Below are positions 1 to 5,209 of a stretch of 9,926 nt of DNA, one piece after another. Every line of letters begins with the position of its first letter. Position 1 is the stretch's first letter. The position numbers and the translations under genes were made by a program. This DNA is from Nitrospirota bacterium (GTDB lineage Bacteria; Nitrospirota; JACRHJ01), in the NCBI GenBank assembly GCA_021815285.1, contig JAKAHE010000069.1, positions 1 through 9,926 on the forward strand, in the 5' to 3' direction. The notes beneath the pieces are model-generated. The model was not told the origin of the DNA, ran no database searches, and saw only the letters and a program-made list of their open reading frames with translations.

Positions 1-942
1 TTAAGAAAGCCCTTCGCGTCCCACAAACTCTTCTCCGCCATAAACAAGGCGCTGAACATGATGCCTGCGGAACAGGAGCTTCACAGGCTTGCCAGGGAAG
101 TGGTGCATCAGAACAAGGAATTTTTTGCGCTCAACGCCTTTTCCGCCGCGCTTCTTACCGTCAAGTCCCATGAGGAGAGATTCAAGTCTGCGCTTGAGAT
201 AGTTATGAACAGCATGGAGGGAATGGCATCCGTGCTGAAGGTAACGGGACAGGATGGCGGGAAGCTTTATGTCGCGGCCTTGAACGACAAGGAAGCCGAG
301 GAACTCAGGGTCTGCGGGATGTCGAGGAGCGTAGGGCTTGTCTCTTATGTCTCGGAGATAAAAAAAGCCGCCGTGGTGAGGAACTTCGCTGAAGAAAAGC
401 GCTTCCTGGTGCCTGAGGAGATAAGGCTGCACGGTATAAAGTCCGGGATAGCGGCGCCCCTGCTTGTAAGGGGCATGGTCAGGGGAGCGCTTGCGGTTTT
501 CTCAGGCGAAGGCAGGGATTATAACTCCTCGGACATAAAGCTGATTTCGAGTTTCGCCAACAGCCTTGCGCTTTCCGTGGACAACGACAACTTAAGCGCC
601 GTCCTGGCCGCGTTCCAGGCCCAGTGGCAGACCGTGCTCGACGCCATGCCGTACAGGATAAACATACAGGATACGGACCATACGATAATAATGGCCAACC
701 AGGCCATCGCAAAGTGGGCTAAGTTTCAGGTCCGGGATATTGTCGGCCAGAAGTGCAGTTGGGTGCTGTGCAGCATGAAAGAGCCGATGCTGAACTGCCC
801 CGTAAAAGAGGCAGTCCGGACAAAGAAGCCCGTTTCGAGGAAGATTTCGGCAGACGGCCAGGATTTCATGGTATATGCCGACCCGATTATGGGGGCGGAT
901 GGCGAAGTCGAGATGATCGTTGAGCGCGTGGAGGACGCTTAG
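1..942 (+). CDS. Response regulator with GAF and PAS domains, 5' end outside the window
   Basis: The reading frame is open from base 1, so the gene starts upstream; the first internal ATG is at 58. Of the 313 visible residues, the first 18 read LRKPFASHKLFSAINKAL. This matches the end of a receiver (REC) domain, with the invariant Lys-Pro at residues 3-4 followed by the last helix. A short helical linker leads into a GAF-like domain (about residues 45-196) and then a PAS domain (about 205-312). There is no histidine kinase, GGDEF, HD-GYP or DNA-binding domain after the PAS, and the protein ends just past it with TAG at 940-942. The likely role is a cytoplasmic two-component receiver that couples phosphorylation to ligand or redox sensing, perhaps acting through protein contacts. 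The PAS carries Cys at visible residues 252, 257 and 266, spaced C-x4-C-x8-C-P. REC identity rests on a short segment; GAF/PAS calls are from overall pattern. Ligand and partner are unknown. Confidence 0.8.
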   Translation, partial: LRKPFASHKLFSAINKALNMMPAEQELHRLAREVVHQNKEFFALNAFSAALLTVKSHEERFKSALEIVMNSMEGMASVLKVTGQDGGKLYVAALNDKEAEELRVCGMSRSVGLVSYVSEIKKAAVVRNFAEEKRFLVPEEIRLHGIKSGIAAPLLVRGMVRGALAVFSGEGRDYNSSDIKLISSFANSLALSVDNDNLSAVLAAFQAQWQTVLDAMPYRINIQDTDHTIIMANQAIAKWAKFQVRDIVGQKCSWVLCSMKEPMLNCPVKEAVRTKKPVSRKISADGQDFMVYADPIMGADGEVEMIVERVEDA

Positions 943-1736
943 GCCTCCATTATCTCGCCGACAACGTTCTGTCCCGCCACGCCGATTCCTATCTCTCCGT
1001 CGTACGAACACCGCGCGAGCGCTTCCATTGCGCATTGATACGCAAGCCTGGGCAGGTTGTTTGTCTGGCTGATGTGGGCAAGCGTAACGCGCCTGAGACC
1101 CGGGTGGATTAGGTTTGAGAGGAGAGCCGCGGAGTCTTCGTTCGAGAGGTGCCCTTCTTTCCCGGCGACGCGCTGCTTGATATGCCACGGGTATGGGCCG
1201 TCTTTAAGCATGACTGGGTCGTGGTTGGATTCCAGCAGCAGGAGATTGCAGCCCTTCAGCCGCTCCGTCACGAGCCTTGTCGCATAGCCGAGGTCTGTCG
1301 CCAGGCCCATCTTTACATTCCCGGCATAAAAGCAGAAGCCTACGGGGTCCGCCGCGTCGTGGGGAGTGGAAAAAGGCTCGATGGTTATGCCGCCAATCTC
1401 GAATGCCGTCCCGGCTTCGAACTCTATTACTTTATACCCGTTACCCTGCCACGGGCGGACGATTTTCCAGGTCTTTTCGGTAATATATACCGGGATATTC
1501 AGGCCGCGCGCAAGCGGGCCTAAGCCCTGGACGTGATCTCTATGGTCGTGGCTTATTATTACTGCGGAGATTTCTTCCGGGCTGACGCCGATGGCCTTAA
1601 GCCTGGCTTTTGTCTCCCGGAGGGAAAGACCCGCGTCCACAAGGATTTTGGTGCCGCCGCCCGTAGACGACAGGCCTTCTACGAATATGCAGTTGCCCTT
1701 GCTCCCGGAAGCCAGCGTGCAGACCCTGATACGTAT
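939..1736 (-). CDS. MBL-fold metallo-hydrolase, YycJ/WalJ family
   Basis: This is a 265-residue metallo-beta-lactamase-fold protein; B. subtilis WalJ (YycJ) is about the same length. It opens with the family signature CTLASGSKGNC (residues 6-16). The metal-binding motif HDHRDH is at residues 63-68, with further likely ligands in STPHDAAD (His126), ATDLGY (Asp148), GHLSN (His196) and LAHIS (His221). Family members are soluble di-metal phosphodiesterases or nucleases; their physiological role is poorly defined, with links to cell-wall signalling and DNA repair in Firmicutes. No ATG, GTG or TTG start fits. The best choice is ATA at 1736-1734, with GGGAGG at 1748-1743 leaving a 6-nt spacer. ATG at 1805 and TTG at 1766 share the frame but lie in or upstream of the predicted promoter, and would add residues unlike the family. 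The gene is convergent with the response regulator: its TAA (941-939) overlaps that gene's TAG. Function class is firm, substrate unknown, start is inferred. Confidence 0.88.
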   Translation of the reverse strand: MRIRVCTLASGSKGNCIFVEGLSSTGGGTKILVDAGLSLRETKARLKAIGVSPEEISAVIISHDHRDHVQGLGPLARGLNIPVYITEKTWKIVRPWQGNGYKVIEFEAGTAFEIGGITIEPFSTPHDAADPVGFCFYAGNVKMGLATDLGYATRLVTERLKGCNLLLLESNHDPVMLKDGPYPWHIKQRVAGKEGHLSNEDSAALLSNLIHPGLRRVTLAHISQTNNLPRLAYQCAMEALARCSYDGEIGIGVAGQNVVGEIMEA

Positions 1737-1740
1737 GACA

Positions 1741-1748
1741 CTCCTCCC
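1741..1748 (-). promoter_or_regulatory. Shine-Dalgarno that decides the hydrolase start
   Basis: The minus strand reads GGGAGGAG, complementary to the 16S rRNA tail, and sits six bases (counting from GGGAGG) before ATA at 1736-1734. No standard start codon in the hydrolase frame lies at a usable distance. GTG at 1741-1739 overlaps this site and is out of frame. Confidence 0.6.
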
Positions 1749-1766
1749 TTCGATAATGACTTGCAA

Positions 1767-1795
1767 TAAATAGCACAGCGGGCGGTGGAAGTCAA
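1767..1795 (-). promoter_or_regulatory. Sigma70-type promoter for the MBL-fold hydrolase
   Basis: On the minus strand, TTGACT (1795-1790) and TATTTA (1772-1767) are separated by exactly 17 bp. A TGC precedes the -10 box, giving an extended -10. Transcription would begin near 1760, leaving a leader of about 24 nt that contains the Shine-Dalgarno but excludes the upstream in-frame ATG (1805) and TTG (1766). Inferred from sequence only. Confidence 0.6.
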
Positions 1796-1815
1796 GGATT
1801 ACCATGAAAAAGTCC

Positions 1816-1844
1816 TTGCATAATCGCGGGTTTTATGCTATAAA
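1816..1844 (+). promoter_or_regulatory. Sigma70-type promoter for rpsB
   Basis: TTGCAT (1816-1821) and TATAAA (1839-1844) are spaced 17 bp apart, with TGC directly before the -10 box (extended -10). Transcription would start near 1851, giving a leader of about 175 nt. It sits back to back with the hydrolase promoter, the two -35 boxes being 20 bp apart, so both genes may share regulation from this short region. Confidence 0.6.
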
Positions 1845-1850
1845 TTGCAG

Positions 1851-2025
1851 GTTTTCCGGCTGGCGGACAGCCGGATATTTTATCTCGCACATCCCGGCAG
1901 GGCCGTGCAGGCTACGAACTGAGGGAGGGTGCCTTTGGCGTAGCTGCCCGATTTCATCGGGCGGTTTTAGAACACAAGGTTCTCTCAGATTCCGGGGTGG
2001 AGGAAACAACCACAGGAGGTTTAAA
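1851..2025 (+). promoter_or_regulatory. Structured leader RNA of rpsB
   Basis: This is a long untranslated leader with several strong helices. Stem A is CCGGCTG/CAGCCGG (1856-1862 with 1868-1874, loop of 5). Helix P1 is nine pairs including two G-U (1919-1927 with 1980-1988). Inside P1 lies GCCCGAT/ATCGGGC (1946-1952 with 1956-1962), extendable by C1944-G1964 and a T-G pair and followed by TTTTAG, which resembles a weak intrinsic terminator. AGAAC/GTTCT (1969-1973 with 1979-1983) competes with the top of P1. GCTAC (1911-1915) matches GTAGC (1940-1944), a possible pseudoknot. GTGG (1997-2000) can pair with CCAC (2010-2013) next to the ribosome binding site. In E. coli and other bacteria S2 represses its own mRNA through the leader; a similar role here is inferred. 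It does not match a riboswitch I recognise. Confidence 0.5.
2014..2020 (+). promoter_or_regulatory. Strong ribosome binding site of rpsB
   Basis: AGGAGGT is a near-perfect complement to the 16S rRNA 3' end, five bases before ATG 2026. It fixes that ATG as the rpsB start rather than the ATG at 1804, which is in the same frame but lies upstream of the predicted promoter and would add about 74 residues foreign to S2. Confidence 0.85.
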
Positions 2026-2844
2026 ATGGCGGTGATTACGATGAAGGAGCTTCTGGAGGCCGGGGTGCATTTCGGCCACCAGGCGAAGAGGTGGAACCCC
2101 CGGATGAAGAAATATATCTTCGGGGAGAGGAACGGGATTTACATTATCGACCTTCAGAAGACGCTTCGGAAATTCAAGGAGGCGTATAATTTCGTTTCGG
2201 ATACGGCGGCTGAAGGAAGACCTGTCCTTTTTGTCGGGACGAAGAAACAGGCGCAGGATTCCATTGCCGAAGAGGCTGTAAGGTGCGGCCAGTATTACGT
2301 GAACCAGCGCTGGCTGGGCGGGATGCTGACGAACTTCGAGACGCTGAGGAAGGGCATAGAGAAGCTCCGCAAGCTTGAGAGGATGAAAGAAGACGGCACC
2401 TACGAGAAGATCAGCAAGAAAGAAGTCGCCTCCCTCGAAAAGAAGCGGCAGCAGCTCCTGAAAAATCTGGGCGGCATAAAGGACATGCCGGCTCTTCCCG
2501 GCGCGGTGTTTGTTGTGGACCCGCGCAAGGAGGCCATAGCAGTCATGGAGGCCAGGCGCCTCGGTATCCCGGTCGTGGGCATAGTTGACACAAACTGCGA
2601 CCCTGACGTCATAGACTATGTCATTCCCGGAAACGACGACGCAATCCGCGCCATAAAGCTTATCGCAACGAAGATTGCAGATGCCGTTGTCGAAGGCCGC
2701 CAGAGGCTTACGGACAAGGTGGAAGGCCGCGTGGCGGCTTCCATGTCTGCATCGGAAGAGGCGACCGGCGAGAAGCCGGAAATCCCCTCCGCGCACGAGT
2801 CGGATTCCGCCGCCGAGCCGGGCGATACCGGGAGCTTCGCGTAA
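2026..2844 (+). CDS. rpsB: 30S ribosomal protein S2
   Basis: This 272-residue protein is a component of the small ribosomal subunit, bound at the head-body junction and needed with S1 for mRNA loading. Family hallmarks are present in order: GVHFGHQAKRWNPRM (residues 13-27), IDLQKT (41-46), PVLFVGTKKQA (66-76), RWLGGMLTNF (95-104), LPGAVFVVDP (157-166) and VVGIVDTNCDPD (183-194). The start is ATG 2026, with AGGAGGT five bases upstream. The last 37 or so residues (236-272) are a Ser/Glu/Ala-rich tail with low-complexity character, beyond the folded core; such tails vary among phyla. It is the first gene of the rpsB-tsf-pyrH-frr block, but a palindromic repeat separates it from tsf by 148 bp. 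Expression is probably controlled by the structured leader. Confidence 0.98.
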   Translation: MAVITMKELLEAGVHFGHQAKRWNPRMKKYIFGERNGIYIIDLQKTLRKFKEAYNFVSDTAAEGRPVLFVGTKKQAQDSIAEEAVRCGQYYVNQRWLGGMLTNFETLRKGIEKLRKLERMKEDGTYEKISKKEVASLEKKRQQLLKNLGGIKDMPALPGAVFVVDPRKEAIAVMEARRLGIPVVGIVDTNCDPDVIDYVIPGNDDAIRAIKLIATKIADAVVEGRQRLTDKVEGRVAASMSASEEATGEKPEIPSAHESDSAAEPGDTGSFA

Positions 2845-2854
2845 ACATTAATTT

Positions 2855-2938
2855 CTGTCATTGCGAGGAGCCTTAAGGCGACGTGGCAATCTCATAATTT
2901 AAGAACGGAGATTGCTTCGCTGACGCTCGCAATGACAG
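2855..2938. repeat. Palindromic intergenic repeat, copy 1 (between rpsB and tsf)
   Basis: The ends are perfect 13-bp inverted repeats, CTGTCATTGCGAG (2855-2867) and CTCGCAATGACAG (2926-2938). Inside is a second perfect palindrome, GCAATCTC (2886-2893) with GAGATTGC (2908-2915). The reverse complement of 2857-2936 aligns with copy 2 (4934-5012) at about 69 of 80 positions with one single-base gap. TAATTT occurs just left (2849-2854) and, after one extra base, just right (2940-2945), a possible target duplication. Repeats with GTCATTGCGAG ends and an AGCAATCTC core are common in intergenic DNA of several bacterial groups and resemble non-autonomous MITE- or REP-like elements. No coding capacity. 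Confidence 0.85.
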
Positions 2939-2992
2939 CTAATTTTATTTGTTAGAATGACAGTTGAAGATATTCTGGAGGAATATACACAG

Positions 2993-3649
2993 ATGGCAAT
3001 TTCGGCAGCAGACGTGAAGGATTTAAGAGAAAAGACCGGCGCGGGGATGATGGACTGCAAGAAGGCCCTGACCGAGACCGGCGGCGACATGGAAAAGGCT
3101 ATAGACTACCTTCGCAAGAAGGGCCTGTCCGCCGCCGCAAAGAAGTCCGACCGCATAACGTCGGAAGGGCTTGTCGGCTCGTATATCCACATGGGCGGCA
3201 AAATCGGCGTCCTTCTGGAGGTTAACTGCGAGACGGACTTCGTTGCAAAGACACCGGAGTTTCAGGACCTTGTAAAGGACATCAGCATGCACATCGCGGC
3301 GGCCAGCCCGAAATACGTCCGGCGCGAAGAAGTTGAGCCCTCCGAGCTTGAGCGCGAGAAGGAAATATACAAGGACCAGGCGAGGCAGTCCGGCAAACCT
3401 GAGAAGATCCTCGACAAGATAATCGAGGGCAAGATAGAAAAGTTTTACGGAGACGTGTGCCTGATGGACCAGATATTCGTGAAAGACCCGGACGGCAAGA
3501 AGAAGGTCTCCGACATCATCACGGAGAAGATTGCCAAGATTGGCGAGAACATATCCGTGCGCCGCTTCGTCCGCTATCAGTTGGGCGAGGGCCTTCAGAA
3601 GAGGAGCTGTGACTTTGCCGCGGAAGTCGCCGAGCAGCTTAAAAAGTAG
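2993..3649 (+). CDS. tsf: Translation elongation factor Ts
   Basis: This 218-residue EF-Ts is the guanine nucleotide exchange factor that releases GDP from EF-Tu. The N-terminal UBA-like domain (about residues 1-45) carries VKDLREKTGAGMMDCKKAL. The exchange motif TDFVAKTPEF (81-90), whose equivalent Asp-Phe pair in E. coli inserts into EF-Tu, is intact. It is shorter than the E. coli protein (283 residues), as in several non-proteobacterial lineages, implying a single core subdomain. ATG 2993 is chosen because MAISAADVKDLREKTG matches the family N terminus and GGAGG (2977-2981) lies 11 bases upstream. ATG 2957 is in frame but lacks a ribosome binding site. The 3' end overlaps the likely pyrH start. 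The repeat upstream may weaken co-transcription with rpsB. Confidence 0.97.
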   Translation: MAISAADVKDLREKTGAGMMDCKKALTETGGDMEKAIDYLRKKGLSAAAKKSDRITSEGLVGSYIHMGGKIGVLLEVNCETDFVAKTPEFQDLVKDISMHIAAASPKYVRREEVEPSELEREKEIYKDQARQSGKPEKILDKIIEGKIEKFYGDVCLMDQIFVKDPDGKKKVSDIITEKIAKIGENISVRRFVRYQLGEGLQKRSCDFAAEVAEQLKK

Positions 3650-4373
3650 GAAATACCGGCGCGTTCTCCTGAAGCTCTCCGGCGAGGCGCTGATGGGCGG
3701 GAAGCCCTACGGCATCGACCCTGAAGTTGTCGAGGAGATCGCGCGAGAGATTAAAGAAGCCGTCTCTGGCGGCGGCCTTGAGATGGCCGTGGTAATCGGC
3801 GGCGGAAATATCTTCCGTGGCGTCGCCGCGAGCGCGTCCGGCATGGAAAGGACTTCCGCCGATTACATGGGGATGCTGGCGACGGTCCTGAACGCCCTGG
3901 CCCTGCAGAACATCCTGGAAAAGCACGGAATCAGCACCCGCGTGCAGTCCGCTATAGAGATGAAGGAGCTCGCCGAGCCTTACATCCGAAGGCGCGCCGT
4001 AAGGCACCTCGAAAAGAAACGGGTCGTAATCTTCGCCGCCGGCACCGGCAACCCGTACTTCACTACCGACACCGCCGCGGCCCTCAGGGCGATGGAGATA
4101 GGCGCGGACGTCATACTGAAGGCGACCAAGGTGGACGGTGTATATACTGCCGACCCGGTAGTGGATAAAAACGCGAAGAAATACGACGAGCTGGATTACC
4201 TTGAAGTCCTTCAGAAGGGGTTGAAGGTAATGGACGCCACCGCAATATCCCTCTGCATGGACAACAATCTCCCTATAATCGTCTTTAACCTTAAAAAACC
4301 GGGCAACATAAGAAAAGCCCTCGAAGGCGGCAGGGTGGGCACCATCGTAAGAGTGAAGGGGGGCAAAAAGTGA
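3615..4373 (+). CDS. pyrH: UMP kinase
   Basis: This cytosolic enzyme phosphorylates UMP to UDP with ATP in pyrimidine nucleotide synthesis; the bacterial form is a hexamer of the amino acid kinase fold. Conserved segments are all visible: RVLLKLSGEAL (residues 16-26), VVIGGGNIFRG, DYMGMLATVLNALALQ, AAGTGNPYFTTDTAAALRA and KATKVDGVYTADP. With the chosen TTG start (3615-3617) the protein has 252 residues, about 10 longer than usual at the N terminus. TTG is preferred because GGAG (3603-3606) lies eight bases before it. GTG 3609 is in frame but too near that site, and no ATG, GTG or TTG lies between 3618 and the conserved KYRRVLLKLSG. Any of these starts sits inside tsf, so the genes overlap by at least 35 bp and are probably translationally coupled. 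Its TGA overlaps the frr start as GTGA. Confidence 0.95.
   Translation: MPRKSPSSLKSRKYRRVLLKLSGEALMGGKPYGIDPEVVEEIAREIKEAVSGGGLEMAVVIGGGNIFRGVAASASGMERTSADYMGMLATVLNALALQNILEKHGISTRVQSAIEMKELAEPYIRRRAVRHLEKKRVVIFAAGTGNPYFTTDTAAALRAMEIGADVILKATKVDGVYTADPVVDKNAKKYDELDYLEVLQKGLKVMDATAISLCMDNNLPIIVFNLKKPGNIRKALEGGRVGTIVRVKGGKK
4357..4363 (+). promoter_or_regulatory. Ribosome binding site of frr inside pyrH
   Basis: AGGGGGG near the end of pyrH lies six bases before GTG 4370 and supports the GTG start of frr, for which no ATG is available. Confidence 0.65.
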
Positions 4374-4927
4374 TACCTGAGATAAAGAAAAAGGTCGAAG
4401 AACGCATGAAGTCCGCCATCGACTCCATGAAGCACGAGTTCTCCACCATCCGCACCGGCAGGGCTTCTCTTTCGCTCCTGGACGATGTGAAGGTGGATTA
4501 TTATGGGATACCTTCCCCTCTGAGCCAGGTTGCAACCCTCTCGCTTCCGGATGCGCGCACCATCTCTGTCGCCCCGTGGGAATCCAAGATGCTTTCCGTT
4601 ATCGAAAAGGCCATCCAGAAATCGGATGTCGGCATAAACCCCGTAAACGACGGCAAGGTCTTGCGGCTTATTGTGCCGCCGCTTACGGAGGAACGCAGGA
4701 AAGAGCTTGTAAAAAAGGCCAGAAAGATGGCCGAAGACTCGAAGGTCATCATAAGGAACATCCGCCGCGATGCGAACGAAGCCCTCAAAAAAGCCGAGAA
4801 GGAAAAGAAAATAACCGAGGACGACTTAACGCGCAGCGAGCAGGAAGTCCAGAAGATGACTGATGATTTCATTCATCGCCTCGACGAGGCCCTGGCCCAC
4901 AAGGAAAAGGAAATAATGGAGGTATAA
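4370..4927 (+). CDS. frr: Ribosome recycling factor
   Basis: This 185-residue protein, the standard RRF length, works with EF-G to split the post-termination ribosome from mRNA and tRNA. The family motifs are STIRTGRAS (residues 25-33), VDYYGIPSPLSQVA (42-55), the beta-rich domain II around ISVAPWE, and the helical return strand with RKELVKKARKMAEDSKVIIR followed by NIRRDAN. The start is GTG 4370, in a GTGA overlap with the pyrH stop, so frr translation is likely coupled to pyrH. No terminator is seen after it; copy 2 of the palindromic repeat begins six bases after the TAA and could form a hairpin at the mRNA 3' end. Confidence 0.97.
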   Translation: MIPEIKKKVEERMKSAIDSMKHEFSTIRTGRASLSLLDDVKVDYYGIPSPLSQVATLSLPDARTISVAPWESKMLSVIEKAIQKSDVGINPVNDGKVLRLIVPPLTEERRKELVKKARKMAEDSKVIIRNIRRDANEALKKAEKEKKITEDDLTRSEQEVQKMTDDFIHRLDEALAHKEKEIMEV

Positions 4928-4933
4928 ACCCCG

Positions 4934-5012
4934 GTCATTGCGAGCAAAGCGAAGCAATCTCAGGTCTTAAATGCCGAGATTGCCGCGTCGCATTAAGGCT
5001 CCTCGTAATGAC
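4934..5012. repeat. Palindromic intergenic repeat, copy 2 (after frr)
   Basis: The ends GTCATTGCGAG (4934-4944) and CTCGTAATGAC (5002-5012) are inverted repeats with one mismatch (a G-T pair in RNA). The inner palindrome GCAATCTC (4954-4961) with GAGATTGC (4976-4983) is perfect. Copy 2 matches the reverse complement of copy 1, so the two copies are inverted relative to each other around tsf-pyrH-frr. Differences are concentrated in the central loop. I see no clear direct repeat at its borders. Confidence 0.85.
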
Positions 5013-5035
5013 AAAATTAATCCGTGGTTAAATAA

Positions 5036-5209
5036 ATGCCTTTCGTAATTCTACAAGACGCCTGCATCGCCTGCGGGGCCTGCAAAGAGGAATGCCCGAG
5101 TGACGCCGTCGAACCCTCCGGCGCCGCCTTCAGGATAATACCCGAAAAATGTATCGAGTGCGCCTCCTGCCTTGAGAACTGCCCATCCGGCGCGATAGTG
5201 GAAGACTAA
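5036..5209 (+). CDS. Small 2[4Fe-4S] ferredoxin
   Basis: This 57-residue open frame encodes a bacterial-type ferredoxin. Two complete cluster motifs are visible: C10-x2-C13-x2-C16-x3-C20-P and C39-x2-C42-x2-C45-x3-C49-P. The spacing is the classic clostridial type, with each cluster expected to take its fourth ligand from the other motif. Members are soluble low-potential electron carriers in anaerobic metabolism, for example for pyruvate:ferredoxin oxidoreductases, hydrogenases or nitrogenase; the partner here cannot be read from the neighbours. ATG 5036 begins MPFVILQDACIACG, a normal start for the family, but no good Shine-Dalgarno precedes it (GTGGTTAAATAA). It lies 108 bp after frr, behind repeat copy 2. 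Completeness of both Cys motifs makes a chance frame very unlikely. Confidence 0.93.
   Translation: MPFVILQDACIACGACKEECPSDAVEPSGAAFRIIPEKCIECASCLENCPSGAIVED

Noticed and set aside
1944..1968. Intrinsic terminator in the rpsB leader
   Set aside because: The stem is good but only four T follow and it lies before an essential gene. I keep it as part of a possible regulatory fold rather than calling a terminator.
1804..2025. Extended N terminus for S2 from ATG 1804
   Set aside because: It has no S2-like sequence, begins upstream of the -35 box, and the perfect ribosome binding site before ATG 2026 gives a full-length S2.
1954..2796. Minus-strand open frame (280 codons) opposite rpsB
   Set aside because: It is antisense to conserved S2 sequence and covers part of the leader; no domain or ribosome binding site.
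2949..2976. TTGTTA, 16 bp, TATTCT as a promoter for tsf
   Set aside because: The predicted transcript start would fall after the GGAGG ribosome binding site of tsf, so the message would lack it. The fit is probably chance in AT-rich DNA.
3639..4535. Long minus-strand open frame (298 codons) opposite pyrH and frr
   Set aside because: The plus strand carries complete pyrH and frr motifs. The minus frame is a by-product of GC-rich codon positions and resembles no family.
2855..5012. CRISPR array or insertion sequence
   Set aside because: There are only two repeat copies, 2 kb apart and inverted, with no spacers, cas genes or transposase.
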